64,000 nucleotides of DNA from Paucimonas sp. (lineage in GTDB: Bacteria; Pseudomonadota; Gammaproteobacteria; Pseudomonadales; Pseudomonadaceae). A program made the position numbers and the translations under genes. The stretch spans positions 1 through 64,000 of the forward strand of contig JAIRVG010000086.1 of NCBI GenBank assembly GCA_031253995.1, given 5' to 3'. This document shows positions 62,289-64,000 of the stretch, in pieces. Positions within the stretch are counted from its first letter, which is position 1. The number at the start of each line of letters is the position of its first letter. A model generated the notes under the pieces. That model was given only the letters and a program-made list of their open reading frames with translations. It searched no databases and was not told the origin of the DNA.

Positions 62289-62319
62289 AAACTGCTTTCA
62301 CACTCACAGAGGACCACCC

Positions 62320-63468
62320 ATGAGCACCGAATTCTTCTGGCGCCTGCCCCTGGGCACCGACGGCCCGCAGCTCACCACCGACAAACACAACCGCGGCAGC
62401 TTCGCCGCGCGCCACGGCCATATCGCTCCGGGCCTGCTGGCCGACGGCAGCCCGGACGGCTTCACCTACATCGACTACATCGCCCAGGTGGCCAAGGCCG
62501 CCGAGCTGGCCGGCTTCGAAGGCGCCCTGCTGCCAACCGGCCCCGAGCCGTGGATAGTCGCAGCAGCCCTGGCCCGGGAAACCAGGCGCCTGCGTTTCCT
62601 TATCGCCTTCCAGGCCACCTGGACCCTGCCCGCCTATGCCGCACAACAGGCCGCGATCCTCCAGCACCTGAGCCATGGCCGCCTGGACTGGAACATCATC
62701 ACCGGCGGCAACCCCGCCAGCCAGCGTGCCCAGGGCGACTTCCTCGACCACGACCAGCGCTACCAGCGCACCGGCGAGTTCCTCGACATCATCGATGGTC
62801 TGTGGAATAACGAGCGCTTCAGCTACGAAGGCGACATCTACCGCCTGGAGAACGGCGCCCTGCCACCGGGCCTGGGCAACGAGCGCAAGCCTGGCGTGTA
62901 CTTCTCCGGTTTCTCCGACCCCGCACTGGACGTCGCCGCCCGCCACGCCGATGTCTACCTGAACTGGGCCGAGCCGGTGGACAAGCTCAAGCCGCATATC
63001 GACCGGGTGCGCGAACTGGCCGACAAGCAAGGCCGCAGCGTGCGTTTCGGCCTGCGCGTCGACCTCTTCGCCCGCGAGACCGAGGAAGCCGCCTGGACCG
63101 ACCTGCGCCGCCAGTTCGAACGCCTGGAAGGCAAGCCAAGCGCGGTTTCCAGCGCCTTCACCCGCGCCAGCGACTCGGTCGGCGCAGCACGGCAGACCGC
63201 CTATCACCAGAACATCCAGGGCTTCGACGACCTGATCCTCGGCCCCAACCTCTGGGCCGGTTTCGCCAAGGCCAAGCCCGGCCCCACCGTGGGCCTGGTG
63301 GGCAGCCACCAGAACATCGCCGAGCGCCTGGCCGAGTACCGCGACGCCGGCTTCTCCACTTTCATCCTCGCTGGCAACCCGCACCTGGAAGAAGCCCTGC
63401 GCATCGGCCAGGAAGTCCTGCCGCTGCTGCGCGAGCGCCCTGCCCCGGCGCTGAAGGCCAGCGCCTGA
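62320..63468 (+). CDS. FMN-dependent LLM-class monooxygenase, SsuD-like (second copy)
   Basis: The 382-residue cytoplasmic enzyme is a second SsuD-like two-component monooxygenase. It has FFWRLPLGTDG at the start, AELAGFEGALLPTGPEPW, LSHGRLDWNIITGGNP, ADVYLNWAEPVDKL and AGFSTFILAGNPHLEEALRIG near the C-terminus. It differs clearly from the enzyme at 53942-55117, so the two probably act on different substrates or steps. AGAGGA lies before the ATG. It heads an RpoN-driven unit with the following DszB/SsuA-like gene. Confidence 0.9.
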   Translation: MSTEFFWRLPLGTDGPQLTTDKHNRGSFAARHGHIAPGLLADGSPDGFTYIDYIAQVAKAAELAGFEGALLPTGPEPWIVAAALARETRRLRFLIAFQATWTLPAYAAQQAAILQHLSHGRLDWNIITGGNPASQRAQGDFLDHDQRYQRTGEFLDIIDGLWNNERFSYEGDIYRLENGALPPGLGNERKPGVYFSGFSDPALDVAARHADVYLNWAEPVDKLKPHIDRVRELADKQGRSVRFGLRVDLFARETEEAAWTDLRRQFERLEGKPSAVSSAFTRASDSVGAARQTAYHQNIQGFDDLILGPNLWAGFAKAKPGPTVGLVGSHQNIAERLAEYRDAGFSTFILAGNPHLEEALRIGQEVLPLLRERPAPALKASA

Positions 63469-63528
63469 CATGGACCGTTCCTCCCTCTGGCCGGACAACC
63501 GGCCATCCTTCAAGGACCCGATCACCCC

Positions 63529-64000
63529 ATGAGCACACCCCTCGACACCCTCTGGTACACCCACAGCCCGGTGCCCACCGGCCTCGGCATCGCCGTGCAG
63601 AGCGGGCGCCTGGCCGAAGCCTTCGCGCCGCTGGGCACCTCGATCCAGTCGCTGCGCGAATCCAGCGAACGTGAGGTCCGCGAGGCTCACTACGACCACC
63701 ACCTGCCCAATTCGGTCCGCCATGGCGGCAATATCCCGGCGATCTGGGCCTATTCAGCCGGGGTGCAGACCCGGGTGCTGGGCTTGAGCTGGGCGGATGA
63801 AGTGCAGTTGATCCTGACCACCGCCGAGAGCGGCGTGAAAACCGTCCGCGACCTGAAGAACCGCCGCTTCGGCCTGCCGAAATGGGCCAACGTGCAAATC
63901 GACTTCACCCGCGCCCAGGCCCTGCGCGGGCTGGAAAATGCGCTTCGGCTGGAAGGATTGAGCGTGGCGGACGTGGAGCTGGTGGATTATCCGTACGGCG
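63529..64000 (+). CDS. DszB/SsuA-like protein, partial (runs off the window)
   Basis: The frame opens at ATG 63529 and stays open to the window end (157 codons visible). It is a paralogue of the protein at 55866-56930: LWYTHSPVPTGLGIA, HYDHHLPNSVRHGGNIPAI and VQLILTTAESGVKTVRDLKN. There is no signal peptide. The position of the DszB catalytic Cys is Ser here (HSPVPTG, residue 13), and the His three residues before Tyr-Asp is Glu. The Arg before GGNIP is kept. It may be a non-catalytic relative or use another mechanism. It lies 60 bases after the monooxygenase gene. Confidence 0.85.
   Translation, partial: MSTPLDTLWYTHSPVPTGLGIAVQSGRLAEAFAPLGTSIQSLRESSEREVREAHYDHHLPNSVRHGGNIPAIWAYSAGVQTRVLGLSWADEVQLILTTAESGVKTVRDLKNRRFGLPKWANVQIDFTRAQALRGLENALRLEGLSVADVELVDYPYG

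Overview
The window reads as chromosomal DNA of a Pseudomonas from the fluorescens/putida side of the genus. The evidence is high G+C coding sequence, a complete fapABCDEF functional-amyloid operon, an aerobic CobN-type cobalamin pathway, a ureDABCE-hupE-FG urease cluster, several Pseudomonas-type REP inverted pairs, and candidate sigma-54 (RpoN) promoters. No rRNA, tRNA, CRISPR array or intact mobile element was found. The species cannot be fixed from the sequence alone.

Layout. Positions 1-2300 hold a flavin reductase, two small secreted proteins and a dead tyrosine-recombinase fragment. Positions 2300-11540 carry housekeeping genes: a YbiT-type ABC-F ATPase, an MFS transporter, a secreted hydrolase, azoR with a divergent LysR regulator, uppP and a Cache-type chemoreceptor. 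Positions 11589-16580 hold two large secreted paralogues with DUF2599 C-terminal domains, then divergent pnuC and a NadR-like kinase. A common operator-like dyad lies upstream of both secreted genes. Positions 16800-23250 are the fap operon behind a candidate sigma-54 promoter, followed by a convergent VpsR-like sigma-54 activator. Positions 24020-33600 are a cobalamin block: cobW-cobN-chlI-vWA on the minus strand and cbtB-cbtA-cobE-cobM on the plus strand, each behind its own cobalamin riboswitch, the two placed back to back.

Positions 33800-42750 contain assorted genes: a MarR/HpaR regulator, a class I glutamine amidotransferase-like hydrolase, a lipoprotein, thpR, a GNAT enzyme, a 27-codon membrane ORF, a second chemoreceptor, an M14 peptidase and a cupin. 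Positions 42790-48355 are the urease operon.

Positions 48693-64000 form one organosulfur locus. On the minus strand lie a cytoplasmic DszB/SsuA-like protein, a class II aldolase-like protein, an SsuD-like monooxygenase and a peptide-type ABC importer. On the plus strand lie an SfnB/DszC-like flavoprotein, a heterodimeric ABC exporter, a second SsuD-like monooxygenase and a second DszB/SsuA-like gene cut by the window end. Three good sigma-54 promoter matches drive these units, consistent with the RpoN-dependent sulfone/sulfonate regulation known from sfn genes. The DszB-like protein keeps the Cys/His/Arg residues of the desulfinase DszB and lacks a signal peptide, so the locus may encode an uptake, oxygenation, desulfination and product-export pathway for an unknown organosulfur compound. 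This is the best candidate for an undescribed system here, followed by the DUF2599/pnuC cluster.
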